Assembly (NCBI GenBank): GCA_964345975.1
Contig: CAYFSS010000008.1
Location: forward strand, 1 to 64,000
DNA length: 64,000 bases
Direction: 5' to 3'
Origin: CAYFSS01 sp964345975
GTDB lineage: Bacteria > Bacillota > Clostridia > Saccharofermentanales > Fastidiosipilaceae
Each line of letters starts with the position of its first letter. Within the stretch, counting starts at the first letter, position 1. The notes beneath the pieces were generated by a model. That model searched no databases. It worked only from the letters and a program-made list of their open reading frames with translations, and had not been told where the DNA came from. Of the stretch, positions 36,127-44,455 are shown piece by piece. Made by a program: the position numbers and the translations under genes.

Positions 36127-36489
36127 CTAGGAATCTGAACCGGGTCTGGCATCGAGGTCCTCTTGAGATTGCCAGAGCTTCTCCAAGGCATAGTACTCTC
36201 GAGTTTGCTTATTGAAGATGTGGACGATAAAGTCGCCATAATCGAGCAATACCCATTGACGATTATCCATCCCTTCGACAGCCAACGGCGAAAGATCATA
36301 CTCTTCTTCAAGTCGAGAAACGAGTTCATCCGCTATAGCTCTGACTTGTACCGTACTATTTCCGTGGCAAACGAGAAAATAATCGGCTAGACTCGATTTC
36401 TGACTGATGGGGATTAGCACAATGTCTTGAGCTTGGCGCCCATCAAGCACTTTCTCGGCAAATTCTACATAAGCTTTAATTTGATCCAT
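36127..36489 (-). CDS. rsfS: Ribosome silencing factor RsfS
   Basis: A 120-residue protein of the RsfS/DUF143 family that binds L14 and blocks subunit joining in starvation. Conserved regions are AQDIVLIPISQKSSLADYFLVCHGNS and VEGMDNRQWVLLDYGDFIVHIF. It overlaps nadD by one base, the common nadD-rsfS arrangement. Confidence 0.94.
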   Translation of the reverse strand: MDQIKAYVEFAEKVLDGRQAQDIVLIPISQKSSLADYFLVCHGNSTVQVRAIADELVSRLEEEYDLSPLAVEGMDNRQWVLLDYGDFIVHIFNKQTREYYALEKLWQSQEDLDARPGSDS

Positions 36490-37265
36490 TAGTTTCCTTT
36501 CACATCTAGGATGTATGAGTCGGAGGCGTAAAGATTCTCCGGGATCGTTGTATGAGGTTCAAAGGTGCGTAAAACTTCACGCCAGCCTTTCTCTTGCCAA
36601 AGCATCCGCCAGACGTTCTCATCCCTTAAATCCCAAGGCTTGCGATCTTCTTGATAGAGAGCATAAGCATCGATGAAATCTGCAACCTTAGGATGCAAGG
36701 GTAAGGCATGCGGATCGATGCCGCTTGCTATCTGTATGCGGATCTCACTGGAAGAGACTTCAGGGGTTGGAATAGGGACAAAGATGATGCGTGCGCCGTT
36801 TTCTTGGCGGAGTAATTCAGCTTTTCGATGATCTTTCTCATCTTCATAGCCGGGTCGATGAATGATGGCTAGACGGGCCAGTTCCATGATCCGATCGGGT
36901 TTATACCAACCCAAGATTTCATGGAGAATGTCAGAGCCACCGATGAGGCTAAGCTCCACATTTTCGTCTAGTTCTTGTAGGAACTCTAACGTCTTAACCG
37001 TATAGGAAGGACCTTCTTGTAAGATCTCCCAATCGCTCAAGATGAGACGTTTGTCTCTAGCCATATGTTCACTCAAATTGAGATGAGCCATTGCATAACG
37101 CATGACAGCCGGAGGTCGTCCACTCATACTCTTGTGGGGCGAATCGCCTGAAGTCATGATAAAGACGCGCTCATAAAGCCCGGACCGCAAAAGTCCAATA
37201 CTGACGGCTTCGTGTGCTAAGTGGAAAGGATCAAACGTCCCTCCATAGAGAGCCCACCGTCTCAT
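36489..37265 (-). CDS. nadD: Nicotinate-nucleotide adenylyltransferase
   Basis: A 258-residue enzyme that makes deamido-NAD from NaMN and ATP. The nucleotidyl-transfer motif GGTFDPFHLAHE is at the N-terminus, GDSPHKS follows, and the C-terminal SSSEIRIQIASG is diagnostic. The protein is about 50 residues longer than most NadD. The extra C-terminal part (after DAYALYQEDR) is not an HD domain and I do not recognise it. It overlaps prfB by 4 bases and rsfS by one. Confidence 0.92.
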   Translation of the reverse strand: MRRWALYGGTFDPFHLAHEAVSIGLLRSGLYERVFIMTSGDSPHKSMSGRPPAVMRYAMAHLNLSEHMARDKRLILSDWEILQEGPSYTVKTLEFLQELDENVELSLIGGSDILHEILGWYKPDRIMELARLAIIHRPGYEDEKDHRKAELLRQENGARIIFVPIPTPEVSSSEIRIQIASGIDPHALPLHPKVADFIDAYALYQEDRKPWDLRDENVWRMLWQEKGWREVLRTFEPHTTIPENLYASDSYILDVKGN

Positions 37266-38377
37266 GCTTTACCGCTTTGCATGGTGAGCCATGAATTCAT
37301 GAATGCATCGAGATCTCCGTCCATTACACCCTCGACATCACTGACTTCAAAATTGGTTCTATGATCCTTCACCATAGTGTAGGGGTGGAATACATAGGAT
37401 CTAATCTGACTACCCCAGGCGATTTCCAAGTGAAGGCCACGTAATTCATCAATGCTTGCCTTTTGCTCAGCTTCTGCCAATGCGACAAGTTTTGACTTGA
37501 GCATATTCATTGCCGTCTCACGATTTTGAATTTGAGAACGCTCAGCCTGACATGCGACAACCACACCGGTCGGCAAATGGGTAATCCTTACAGCTGACTC
37601 CGTCTTATTGACGTGTTGGCCTCCTGCGCCGGAAGAGCGATACGTATCGACCCTAAGATCCTCCGGCTTTATATCGATCTCGATCGTTTCATCCAGTTCG
37701 GGCATGACGTCCAAGCTGGCAAATGATGTGTGACGACGACCCGAGGAATCGAAGGGCGAAATTCTGACTAAGCGATGGACTCCATCTTCACTCTTGAGAT
37801 ATCCATATGCATAGTCTCCGTCAATCGAGAATGTAACGGATTTAATCCCGGCTTCATCTCCCTCCAGATAATCTAAGACTTTCACGTCATAACCGTGTTG
37901 CTCTGCCCAGCGGACATACATACGATAGATCATCTCAGCCCAATCTTGAGCTTCCGTTCCACCGGCTCCCGCATGGATCGTCAAGATTGCACTATTTTGA
38001 TCATGGGCACCGACAAAGAGAGTCTGCATTCGTAGTACGCCGAAATCTTCTTGCCACGTCTCCCAAGCATCCGCTATATCTTTGACTTCCTCTTCTGAAG
38101 GTGAATCTTCTTCACTGTAAAGTTCCAGCATGATGCTTAAGTCATCGCGTTCATTCACTAAGGACTGAAACTGCTCCAAGCGCTTTCTGCCATGACTTAG
38201 TTCCTGTTGAACTCTTTGCGCTTCAACAGGATCTTCCCAAAAATCAGATTGTGTCGTGAGCTGCTCCAGTTCGGAAACATGATTTCGCAAGGGCTCCAAT
38301 TTAAGAGCAGCTTCCAATTTAGACAGCTCTTCACCTGAGCGATCGAGCTCAAGCTTAATTTGGTGTAGATCGATCAT
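37262..38377 (-). CDS. prfB: Peptide chain release factor 2
   Basis: A 371-residue release factor for UAA and UGA. GGQ is at residues 252-254 (SSGAGGQHVNKTESA), and the RF2-type SPF anticodon-like motif is at 207-209. The ATG at 38377 follows AGGAGG. An open frame reaches back to 38485 but lies within the next gene. No in-frame UGA or frameshift site is present in the first codons, so the programmed frameshift of many prfB genes is absent. It overlaps the upstream membrane-protein gene by 23 bases. Confidence 0.95.
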   Translation of the reverse strand: MIDLHQIKLELDRSGEELSKLEAALKLEPLRNHVSELEQLTTQSDFWEDPVEAQRVQQELSHGRKRLEQFQSLVNERDDLSIMLELYSEEDSPSEEEVKDIADAWETWQEDFGVLRMQTLFVGAHDQNSAILTIHAGAGGTEAQDWAEMIYRMYVRWAEQHGYDVKVLDYLEGDEAGIKSVTFSIDGDYAYGYLKSEDGVHRLVRISPFDSSGRRHTSFASLDVMPELDETIEIDIKPEDLRVDTYRSSGAGGQHVNKTESAVRITHLPTGVVVACQAERSQIQNRETAMNMLKSKLVALAEAEQKASIDELRGLHLEIAWGSQIRSYVFHPYTMVKDHRTNFEVSDVEGVMDGDLDAFMNSWLTMQSGKA

Positions 38378-39251
38378 TGTCGTCCTCCTCTTCTTCATCA
38401 GCGGTATCGTGTGGATAGGGGTAGCGAGGAGTTCCGTCCCGATTTGGATCTCGCATAGTAGGTTCACGACCGGCTTCGATATCATTCAACATTTCTCGAG
38501 GATCACGATAACCAAAAGAGCTTGCCATCCGTGGGAAGAATTTCACAAAGTAAATATAAGTCATGCCCAAGAAACGACCTTGAATCATCATCGAAATCGT
38601 CATGAAAAAAGCTGAGATCAAACGGATAGATAACAAGTTTCGGGGTGCAAAACCTCTGATGAGTGGCTCAATGAACCGCAAGACCAAACTGATGAGAATA
38701 GAGCTCGCAAAGAGAATAATCTTATTGCCTCTGGTGTATTGATATGAAGCTTCCAGAGATGCGATGAATTTCACTCGATCCTGCGCGCGGATCAGAGGTC
38801 CAAACAGCGTTGCAAAAGAAAACCAAAAATACGGAATTAACATCAAGAATGAACTAAGACCCATGATGATTCCCGAAATAATGAGCAGCAAAAGGGTCGA
38901 GGGAGTATAACGTAGCATTCTGAGAAGCCCGTCTTTCACGGACTGCCCCATGACTTCGGCGATGTAAATTGATGCAAAGAGATACTTAAAGAGCTCTAAG
39001 ACTAAGATAATGGCCAGCATATAAGCCATATAAATGATGTTGCCCCGGCTCAATGGAATTTCATCAGGAACAACCCTGTCGTTCACGAAGGTATCGAAGG
39101 TCGCAAAGAGAGGACTAAAATCCGGGTCACCGACTTGGATCAAGAGCGAACCGAAGACAGCCAACATGACGATGAGGAAAAAAGTCGCAACAAAGCGCTG
39201 ATTCCTCATCTTATAGAATTTTAAAGATTCTAGTGCAAAAAAGATTGCCAT
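38355..39251 (-). CDS. DUF975-like integral membrane protein
   Basis: A 298-residue protein with about five to six membrane segments. Patterns such as FASIYIAEVMGQSVKDGLLRMLRYTPSTL and the later ASLEASYQYTRGNKIILFASSILISL resemble DUF975/UPF0259-type proteins of unknown function. The C-terminal tail is very acidic and Asn-rich (DTADEEEEDDNDRSTPN). It begins 5 bases after hom and overlaps prfB. Confidence 0.6.
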   Translation of the reverse strand: MAIFFALESLKFYKMRNQRFVATFFLIVMLAVFGSLLIQVGDPDFSPLFATFDTFVNDRVVPDEIPLSRGNIIYMAYMLAIILVLELFKYLFASIYIAEVMGQSVKDGLLRMLRYTPSTLLLLIISGIIMGLSSFLMLIPYFWFSFATLFGPLIRAQDRVKFIASLEASYQYTRGNKIILFASSILISLVLRFIEPLIRGFAPRNLLSIRLISAFFMTISMMIQGRFLGMTYIYFVKFFPRMASSFGYRDPREMLNDIEAGREPTMRDPNRDGTPRYPYPHDTADEEEEDDNDRSTPN

Positions 39252-39256
39252 TATGC

Positions 39257-40507
39257 CTACTTCCAGTCTTCGTAGATGGGCAGATATTGGTCAGGTTTTA
39301 AAATCTCTAAGAGCTCGTCAAGCTTCTCACATGAGATAGGCTCCTTGGTTACTGCTAAGGTACCGGGAGCACCACCCTTCGTTTCGTGCGACACCATGAA
39401 CTCATTCAAGATTCGCTTGGACTTGAGATTGCCTTTCAACTCATCTCGTCCGAATCTGAAAGCATAACGCCAACGAAGTTGAGCTCTCGAGAGTAAACGT
39501 GTATCGATTCCATTGTCGCACCAAACTTTACGTTCTGCACGATCAATATCGAAGGGGTGTATCGCGATCTGCAGAATATCAGCGATGATAGCAGAGGCAG
39601 TCGCTAAGCCACCGGCACCTTCACCATAAAGTAGAAAGCGTCCGGCTAAATCTGCTTGGAACAAGGCGGCGTTATAGACACCCCGCACCATCTTGAGGGG
39701 ATTATCCGCAGGAATATAGAAAGGAGAAACTTGTAGGGCAAAGTTTTCACCAACTTGACCAAAATGCGCTACGAGAGCGATCGTATAGTCCATCTCTTGC
39801 GCCCAGGAAAAATCTTCCGGTTCCAGATCGACGATGCCGCGGCAAGGAATGCTCTGATACTGAATACCTTCTCCGGTGATTATGCTGCCGAGAATTGCCA
39901 GTTTGCGAAGAGTATCAAAACCCTCGACATCATCGGTTGGGTCTGCTTCTGCGTAGCCGAGATCTTGAGCCGCTTTGAGAGCTGTTTCATAACTGATCCC
40001 TCGTTCACCCATTTCCGTCAAGATGTAATTCGTGGTTCCGTTTAAAATGCCGGCCATCGAAGTCACAGTATTCGTACGGAGCTCTCGCTGCAGCGTACGA
40101 AGAAGGGGGATTCCTCCACCCACGGCGGCTTCGAAGCAGTATCTTGCTTGATTCTCCAGTGCAAGCTGCTTTAGCTCCATCCCATGCATTGCAACCAGAG
40201 CTTTATTAGATGTGACAACGGATTTGCCGCCGGCAAGGGCTCGTTTGGTCACTTCATAGGCGTACCCGACACCACCCATGCACTCGACAATAAGATCAAT
40301 GGATGGATCGTCTAAGATAGAGTTTCCATCGTTTGTCAGGAGTCCGGCACGAGGATCGTCCGGTAAATCGAGAAGATCACAAATGGAAACCAATTGGATG
40401 GTAGCACCCGTCATTTTATGGATTCGTTGGCTAGCCTGTTCCAGAGCTTCTGCTACACCTCTACCGACCGTTCCGTAACCGAAGATGGCGATCCTCAAAG
40501 TCCTCAT
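39257..40507 (-). CDS. hom: Homoserine dehydrogenase
   Basis: A 416-residue NAD(P)-dependent enzyme that reduces aspartate semialdehyde to homoserine for threonine and methionine synthesis. The Rossmann motif is GYGTVGRG near residue 10. VTSNKALVA, FEAAVGGGIPLLRTLQ, GILNGTTNYILTEM and GYAEADPTDDVEG are all diagnostic. The last 80 residues could be an ACT-type regulatory region. The ATG at 40507 overlaps the stop of rdgB by 4 bases and has AAGAGG upstream. Confidence 0.95.
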   Translation of the reverse strand: MRTLRIAIFGYGTVGRGVAEALEQASQRIHKMTGATIQLVSICDLLDLPDDPRAGLLTNDGNSILDDPSIDLIVECMGGVGYAYEVTKRALAGGKSVVTSNKALVAMHGMELKQLALENQARYCFEAAVGGGIPLLRTLQRELRTNTVTSMAGILNGTTNYILTEMGERGISYETALKAAQDLGYAEADPTDDVEGFDTLRKLAILGSIITGEGIQYQSIPCRGIVDLEPEDFSWAQEMDYTIALVAHFGQVGENFALQVSPFYIPADNPLKMVRGVYNAALFQADLAGRFLLYGEGAGGLATASAIIADILQIAIHPFDIDRAERKVWCDNGIDTRLLSRAQLRWRYAFRFGRDELKGNLKSKRILNEFMVSHETKGGAPGTLAVTKEPISCEKLDELLEILKPDQYLPIYEDWK

Positions 40508-41097
40508 ACCTCTTCCTCCCAGTCTTCCAACCATTTAGCCACAGCATTCGCTCGGTGACTCATCTCATTCTTTGCCTCATCCGATAACTCACCTAAGGTC
40601 TTTCCATGAACCGGCGAGTAGAAAATCGGATCATAGCCGAAACCGCTATCCCCCCTCGCCTCGGGAAAAATAAGACCCGGACATTCACCACGATAGGAAA
40701 AAATTTCACCTTCCGGCGACCTTAGAACGATCGCAGACACAAATTGTGCCGTCCATGTCGCAGGGTCTTCATTGATCCCATGCAGCTCTTCCCAGAGCTT
40801 GCTGAATTTCCCCGGATAATCCAGATCAGCACCACCATAGCGAGCTGAATAGATGCCGGGCGCTCCATCTAGAAGGTCAACGGATAAACCTGAATCTTCA
40901 GCTAAGATCCATTCACCCGGGTAGTACATTGCGTATCCCTCCGCCTTTTGTGTGGCATTTTCTGCGAAGGTCTCCCCTGTTTCAGCGATTTCAACACCAT
41001 CAGGTAAAGAGGCGGGCAAGATTTCGAACGTCTCACCGAGCAGCTCATGAAATTCACGGGCTTTGTCCTTATTACCGCTGGCGAGTCGAATCTTCAT
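40504..41097 (-). CDS. rdgB: Non-canonical purine NTP pyrophosphatase (RdgB/HAM1)
   Basis: A 197-residue house-cleaning enzyme that hydrolyses ITP, dITP and XTP. The N-terminal LASGNKDKAREFHELL and the middle LAEDSGLSVDLLDGAPGIYSARYGG are the classic signatures, with DSGFGYDPIFYSP following. The protein has the usual length. Confidence 0.95.
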   Translation of the reverse strand: MKIRLASGNKDKAREFHELLGETFEILPASLPDGVEIAETGETFAENATQKAEGYAMYYPGEWILAEDSGLSVDLLDGAPGIYSARYGGADLDYPGKFSKLWEELHGINEDPATWTAQFVSAIVLRSPEGEIFSYRGECPGLIFPEARGDSGFGYDPIFYSPVHGKTLGELSDEAKNEMSHRANAVAKWLEDWEEEV

Positions 41098-41106
41098 GTA
41101 TTCCTC

Positions 41107-42573
41107 CTAAGGTGACCGTAGAGCTTGTGTGAGGATCAAGCTACTATCCGAGTCTTGTCGAACGTTTAACCAACCTATTCCCCGCTTATGAACTGTCAGT
41201 AAGTATAAACCTTCCCCGACCGTTGGCCACCTTGGTACAGCTCCGGAGCGCAAATCTGCGAGAATTTGTGGTTGATCTGTGAGATCAATTTGAAGTTCCC
41301 ACGTTTTAGGGTCTTGTAAGGAAGCCCAACTTTCAGAAGGTTCCAGTTCTCCATCGAGGGACTCACCTATAAAGATACCTTGCTTGAAGAAATCAATATT
41401 CGGTGCAGCTTGAAGCATCCTTAATTCTTGGGAACGGACAGCATGGAGTCTTTCGCCTTGAAGTACGAACTCATATGCCGGCAAGACCCTTTGTAGATCT
41501 ATCCCATCGACGGATGAAGCTGACGTGAGGTCAGGCCCGGACATTATTTGTGGAAGAGCACCGTTCGAGGGAGATTCTTGAGGGGCTTTTTGAACATCTT
41601 TCTCAAGCAAGATCGCAAACTGCCCCTCACCCCAACCATCGTGCGGAAAGACTCGATACGCAAGCTTGGTATCAGGACAGTTCTTCATTTCTAGCCCGGC
41701 TCGTATTCCCTCTACCCTAGGTTTATCAAAGGGTACAATCCTTGCATCCTCATGCTCTGAGACAAACGATGCTATAAGCTCTTCATTTTCGATAGAGTTG
41801 AACGTGCAAGTGGCATACAAGAGCCGACCTGTAGGCTCAAGGCGTGGCCAGATATCTTCAAGAATTTGACGCTGAGTCCTAGCCAAGACTTTTGGAGGAT
41901 AGCTATGCCATTGATAGGCCGTTTGTGGCTTTCTTCTTAAAAGTGCTTCACCTGAACAAGGAGCGTCTAGCATGATGAAATCAAACAACACGTCGATATC
42001 TCTAAACGATGCTGAATCTGCCCTTGAGACGAGAACATTAGATGCACCGAGCCGGATCAAGTTCTGCTGAAGGACTCGAGCACGCTTCGTATCGACATCG
42101 TTTGACCAGAGCGTTGCTTGTAGGTTCATGCGATGGTAGATCTGACTGCTCTTACCTCCCGGTGCGGCACAGAGGTCAAGGAGGCGACGAGCATTTGACA
42201 AATCGACGGATGCGACCGGCATAGCTGCTGCAGGCTCTTGAATATAGATAAGGCCAAGATCATGGAAGAAATCCCGACCGGGTGCCTGTCCTTTAAGACC
42301 GGATAGGTTCTCCAACAAATAATGGTCCTTGTCCCAAGGGAGCGCATTGAATTTTTGCTTTAGACGTTCCATTAAAGGAGGAAGATCTTCCGGATCGCCT
42401 AAGTATTGTAGGCCGGTCTTTGGAGATTCACTCAACGACGCATAGAAGGCTTCCTTATCCTTCTTACTTGCTTGACCTTGCTCACTATACTGGCTCCAAA
42501 ATTGATCCATCCTCCGCCGAAAGTCTCGCGGTAATTTTTGATTCTTCATTCCCGGACGACCCTTCTTACTCAC
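41107..42573 (-). CDS. RsmF/NSUN-type RNA cytosine-C5 methyltransferase
   Basis: A 488-residue SAM-dependent m5C methyltransferase. SAM binding is DLCAAPGGKSSQI, the catalytic cysteines are in DAPCSGEALLRRK and YATCTFNSIENEEL, and a C-terminal PUA-like extension follows (GAVPRWPTVGEGLYLL). The length and C-terminal domain fit the RsmF/YebU group that modifies 16S rRNA, but the target is not certain. The start is GTG with GGAGAGG upstream. Confidence 0.9.
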   Translation of the reverse strand: MSKKGRPGMKNQKLPRDFRRRMDQFWSQYSEQGQASKKDKEAFYASLSESPKTGLQYLGDPEDLPPLMERLKQKFNALPWDKDHYLLENLSGLKGQAPGRDFFHDLGLIYIQEPAAAMPVASVDLSNARRLLDLCAAPGGKSSQIYHRMNLQATLWSNDVDTKRARVLQQNLIRLGASNVLVSRADSASFRDIDVLFDFIMLDAPCSGEALLRRKPQTAYQWHSYPPKVLARTQRQILEDIWPRLEPTGRLLYATCTFNSIENEELIASFVSEHEDARIVPFDKPRVEGIRAGLEMKNCPDTKLAYRVFPHDGWGEGQFAILLEKDVQKAPQESPSNGALPQIMSGPDLTSASSVDGIDLQRVLPAYEFVLQGERLHAVRSQELRMLQAAPNIDFFKQGIFIGESLDGELEPSESWASLQDPKTWELQIDLTDQPQILADLRSGAVPRWPTVGEGLYLLTVHKRGIGWLNVRQDSDSSLILTQALRSP

Positions 42574-42611
42574 AAGTACCCTCTCCCTGATTTATTAACT
42601 TTATCAACTTG

Positions 42612-42669
42612 GCATAGAGCGATAGAAGATATAACGACTTGCATGCAGCGATAGAAGATGTAGCGATCT
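42612..42669. repeat. Tandem direct repeat, two 29-bp units
   Basis: Units at 42612-42640 and 42641-42669 match at about 23 of 29 bases, with a shared core AGCGATAGAAGAT. They lie in the gap between the methyltransferase start and the end of the M3-like gene, so they may overlap the methyltransferase promoter. Confidence 0.7.
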
Positions 42670-42719
42670 CGGAATCGACGAAACTTCCACACCATAACTT
42701 CCAAAGACTTCCAACAAAT

Positions 42720-44450
42720 TTACTTTTCTAACGCAAACGCCAATTTGTACGCCAATCTTCGTATCGTTTCAGGGTTATGAGGATCCGGCAGTCCCGTTAT
42801 CTTAAGCACATCGGGTTCAGTTGATTGTAGCCTTTGATCCATGTACAGCCCCAAAGCTTTGCGAGCCAGTTTAGGTGATTGTTGGAGTTGATCCCAATAA
42901 GCCAAGCCAAGAAGCCTTGCAGATAAGCCACCAACCACAGCAAAGGGTTCGCGCAAAATAGCGCTCAACGAAGGCTTAATTCCGTCGCTTCCCCTTAAGG
43001 CCTGTAAGTGCTTCAGCTCTGCCAAGCAGACGCCATGATCCAAACCATAATTCGCAAGGATCTCGGGCCAAATCTCAAAGCTCTCCTGTAGCGTTATGGT
43101 TCTCGTCCTAAAACTCATGATGGACCATTCACTGACCGCAGCAGCAACCAGAATCTCTTCAATGAGTTGAAAGAGACGGCGCGTTGTGAAGAGCTCACCT
43201 CGCCCTTGATCAAATGCTGAGAGCGCATAACGATTCTCTCGAATCGGATCCCAACTCATTGCTTCACCCAAGAACATCTGAATCAGAGTTCTTTGGATCA
43301 CTCCGTCAAATTGCAAGAACAAGGCATCGGAATCGCTATGCAAAAGCTGCCACGTGTACTCAGAAAAGGCATGAAACCAACTGGGTATATCCGTCAACCG
43401 CTCGATGTTTGGAGCAAATAAAACCGGCAATTGAGCATCGGAAAGATAGTAGAGCTGCGGGAGGACTTGAGCCGAATTTAAGCGATAACGTAAGAGTTTC
43501 ATCCTAGTGTTACCGGGAATCTTGCCTTGCGTTTCAAATCGTATATAGGACTTTCTTTGCATTTCACGGAGATAGTTCCCGCGCACATCGATCACTTGTG
43601 AAAATTCAGCAGCCATTAGCTCCGATGATAGTTGGTAGAACCATTCATCAGACGAAAGCGCATTTACTTGAGGACTTGCATTAGTCCCATAAATCGGCAA
43701 GTAAAACAAAATAGATGGATCTTGTTCTAAGCTCAACCAAGGCCTCTGCTCTGAAGTGTCATACATCTCCAACAGACCGGTATATAGCGGTACAAAACGC
43801 CTCCGGACCTCCCGAAGAAGATTCGTTAGCACATCATAATCCAGCTCAGTAAACCCTAAGATTTGTTGCTGTTTGGCGTAGATGTTCTCGAAACCAAACG
43901 ACGTCGCCACCTGCTCGTGGTATTCGAGCGCATGTTGCCACCCCGACCAATGCTCTGCTCTACCCCCTTGGCTTAAGTGAAGTCTCAAGCCTCGAAGACT
44001 GCGACGAAAGTCTCGCGCGGCATCCATCGAAGGCTCGGAATACCGCAAGATCACATTTTGAACATGGTAGAAGAAGTTTCGTCCGAAGTGACCGGCATAG
44101 GACTGTATAACGTCCGGGCTCAATAAAGGGATCAGGGTGTCCGCTGTCAACTGATAGAAACGATCCGATAGACTGTGATACCAACGAAGTTCTTCGTTCC
44201 AGAACGTATCATCCCGTCCCTCCAATTGACCGATCATCGCGAGCTGCATCGACTCGGACAATAGTCTTAGCGAATCATCGAAGTGCTCCAAACTGTCAAT
44301 CGCATGATCCGGCCGCCGTCTCAAAGTGTCATATAAATCTTCAGCGTCATACCGAAAACTCAAGAGATCAGGACGCTTATATTGGGCGAGCGACAAGGGC
44401 GGAATCTTATCCAGATTCGGTAAGGATCGACGAGGAAGGTCCATTGCCAT
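42720..44450 (-). CDS. M3 oligoendopeptidase-like protein lacking HExxH
   Basis: A 576-residue soluble protein with the length and helical layout of PepF-type M3 peptidases. The C-terminal part (GGLSARLLGLAYWDQLQQ, then ARKALGLYMDQRL and ITGLPDP) parallels the last helices of that family. Where HEFGH would be expected, residues 363-367 read SEYTW, and no other HExxH is present. If the family is right, the zinc site is lost and the protein is a pseudo-enzyme. It follows argS by 5 bases. I am moderately sure of the family. Confidence 0.5.
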   Translation of the reverse strand: MAMDLPRRSLPNLDKIPPLSLAQYKRPDLLSFRYDAEDLYDTLRRRPDHAIDSLEHFDDSLRLLSESMQLAMIGQLEGRDDTFWNEELRWYHSLSDRFYQLTADTLIPLLSPDVIQSYAGHFGRNFFYHVQNVILRYSEPSMDAARDFRRSLRGLRLHLSQGGRAEHWSGWQHALEYHEQVATSFGFENIYAKQQQILGFTELDYDVLTNLLREVRRRFVPLYTGLLEMYDTSEQRPWLSLEQDPSILFYLPIYGTNASPQVNALSSDEWFYQLSSELMAAEFSQVIDVRGNYLREMQRKSYIRFETQGKIPGNTRMKLLRYRLNSAQVLPQLYYLSDAQLPVLFAPNIERLTDIPSWFHAFSEYTWQLLHSDSDALFLQFDGVIQRTLIQMFLGEAMSWDPIRENRYALSAFDQGRGELFTTRRLFQLIEEILVAAAVSEWSIMSFRTRTITLQESFEIWPEILANYGLDHGVCLAELKHLQALRGSDGIKPSLSAILREPFAVVGGLSARLLGLAYWDQLQQSPKLARKALGLYMDQRLQSTEPDVLKITGLPDPHNPETIRRLAYKLAFALEK

Positions 44451-44455
44451 GGTGA

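Noticed and set aside
38378..38485. N-terminal extension of prfB
   Set aside because: It lies in the upstream membrane-protein gene, has no ribosome-binding site and does not resemble RF2.
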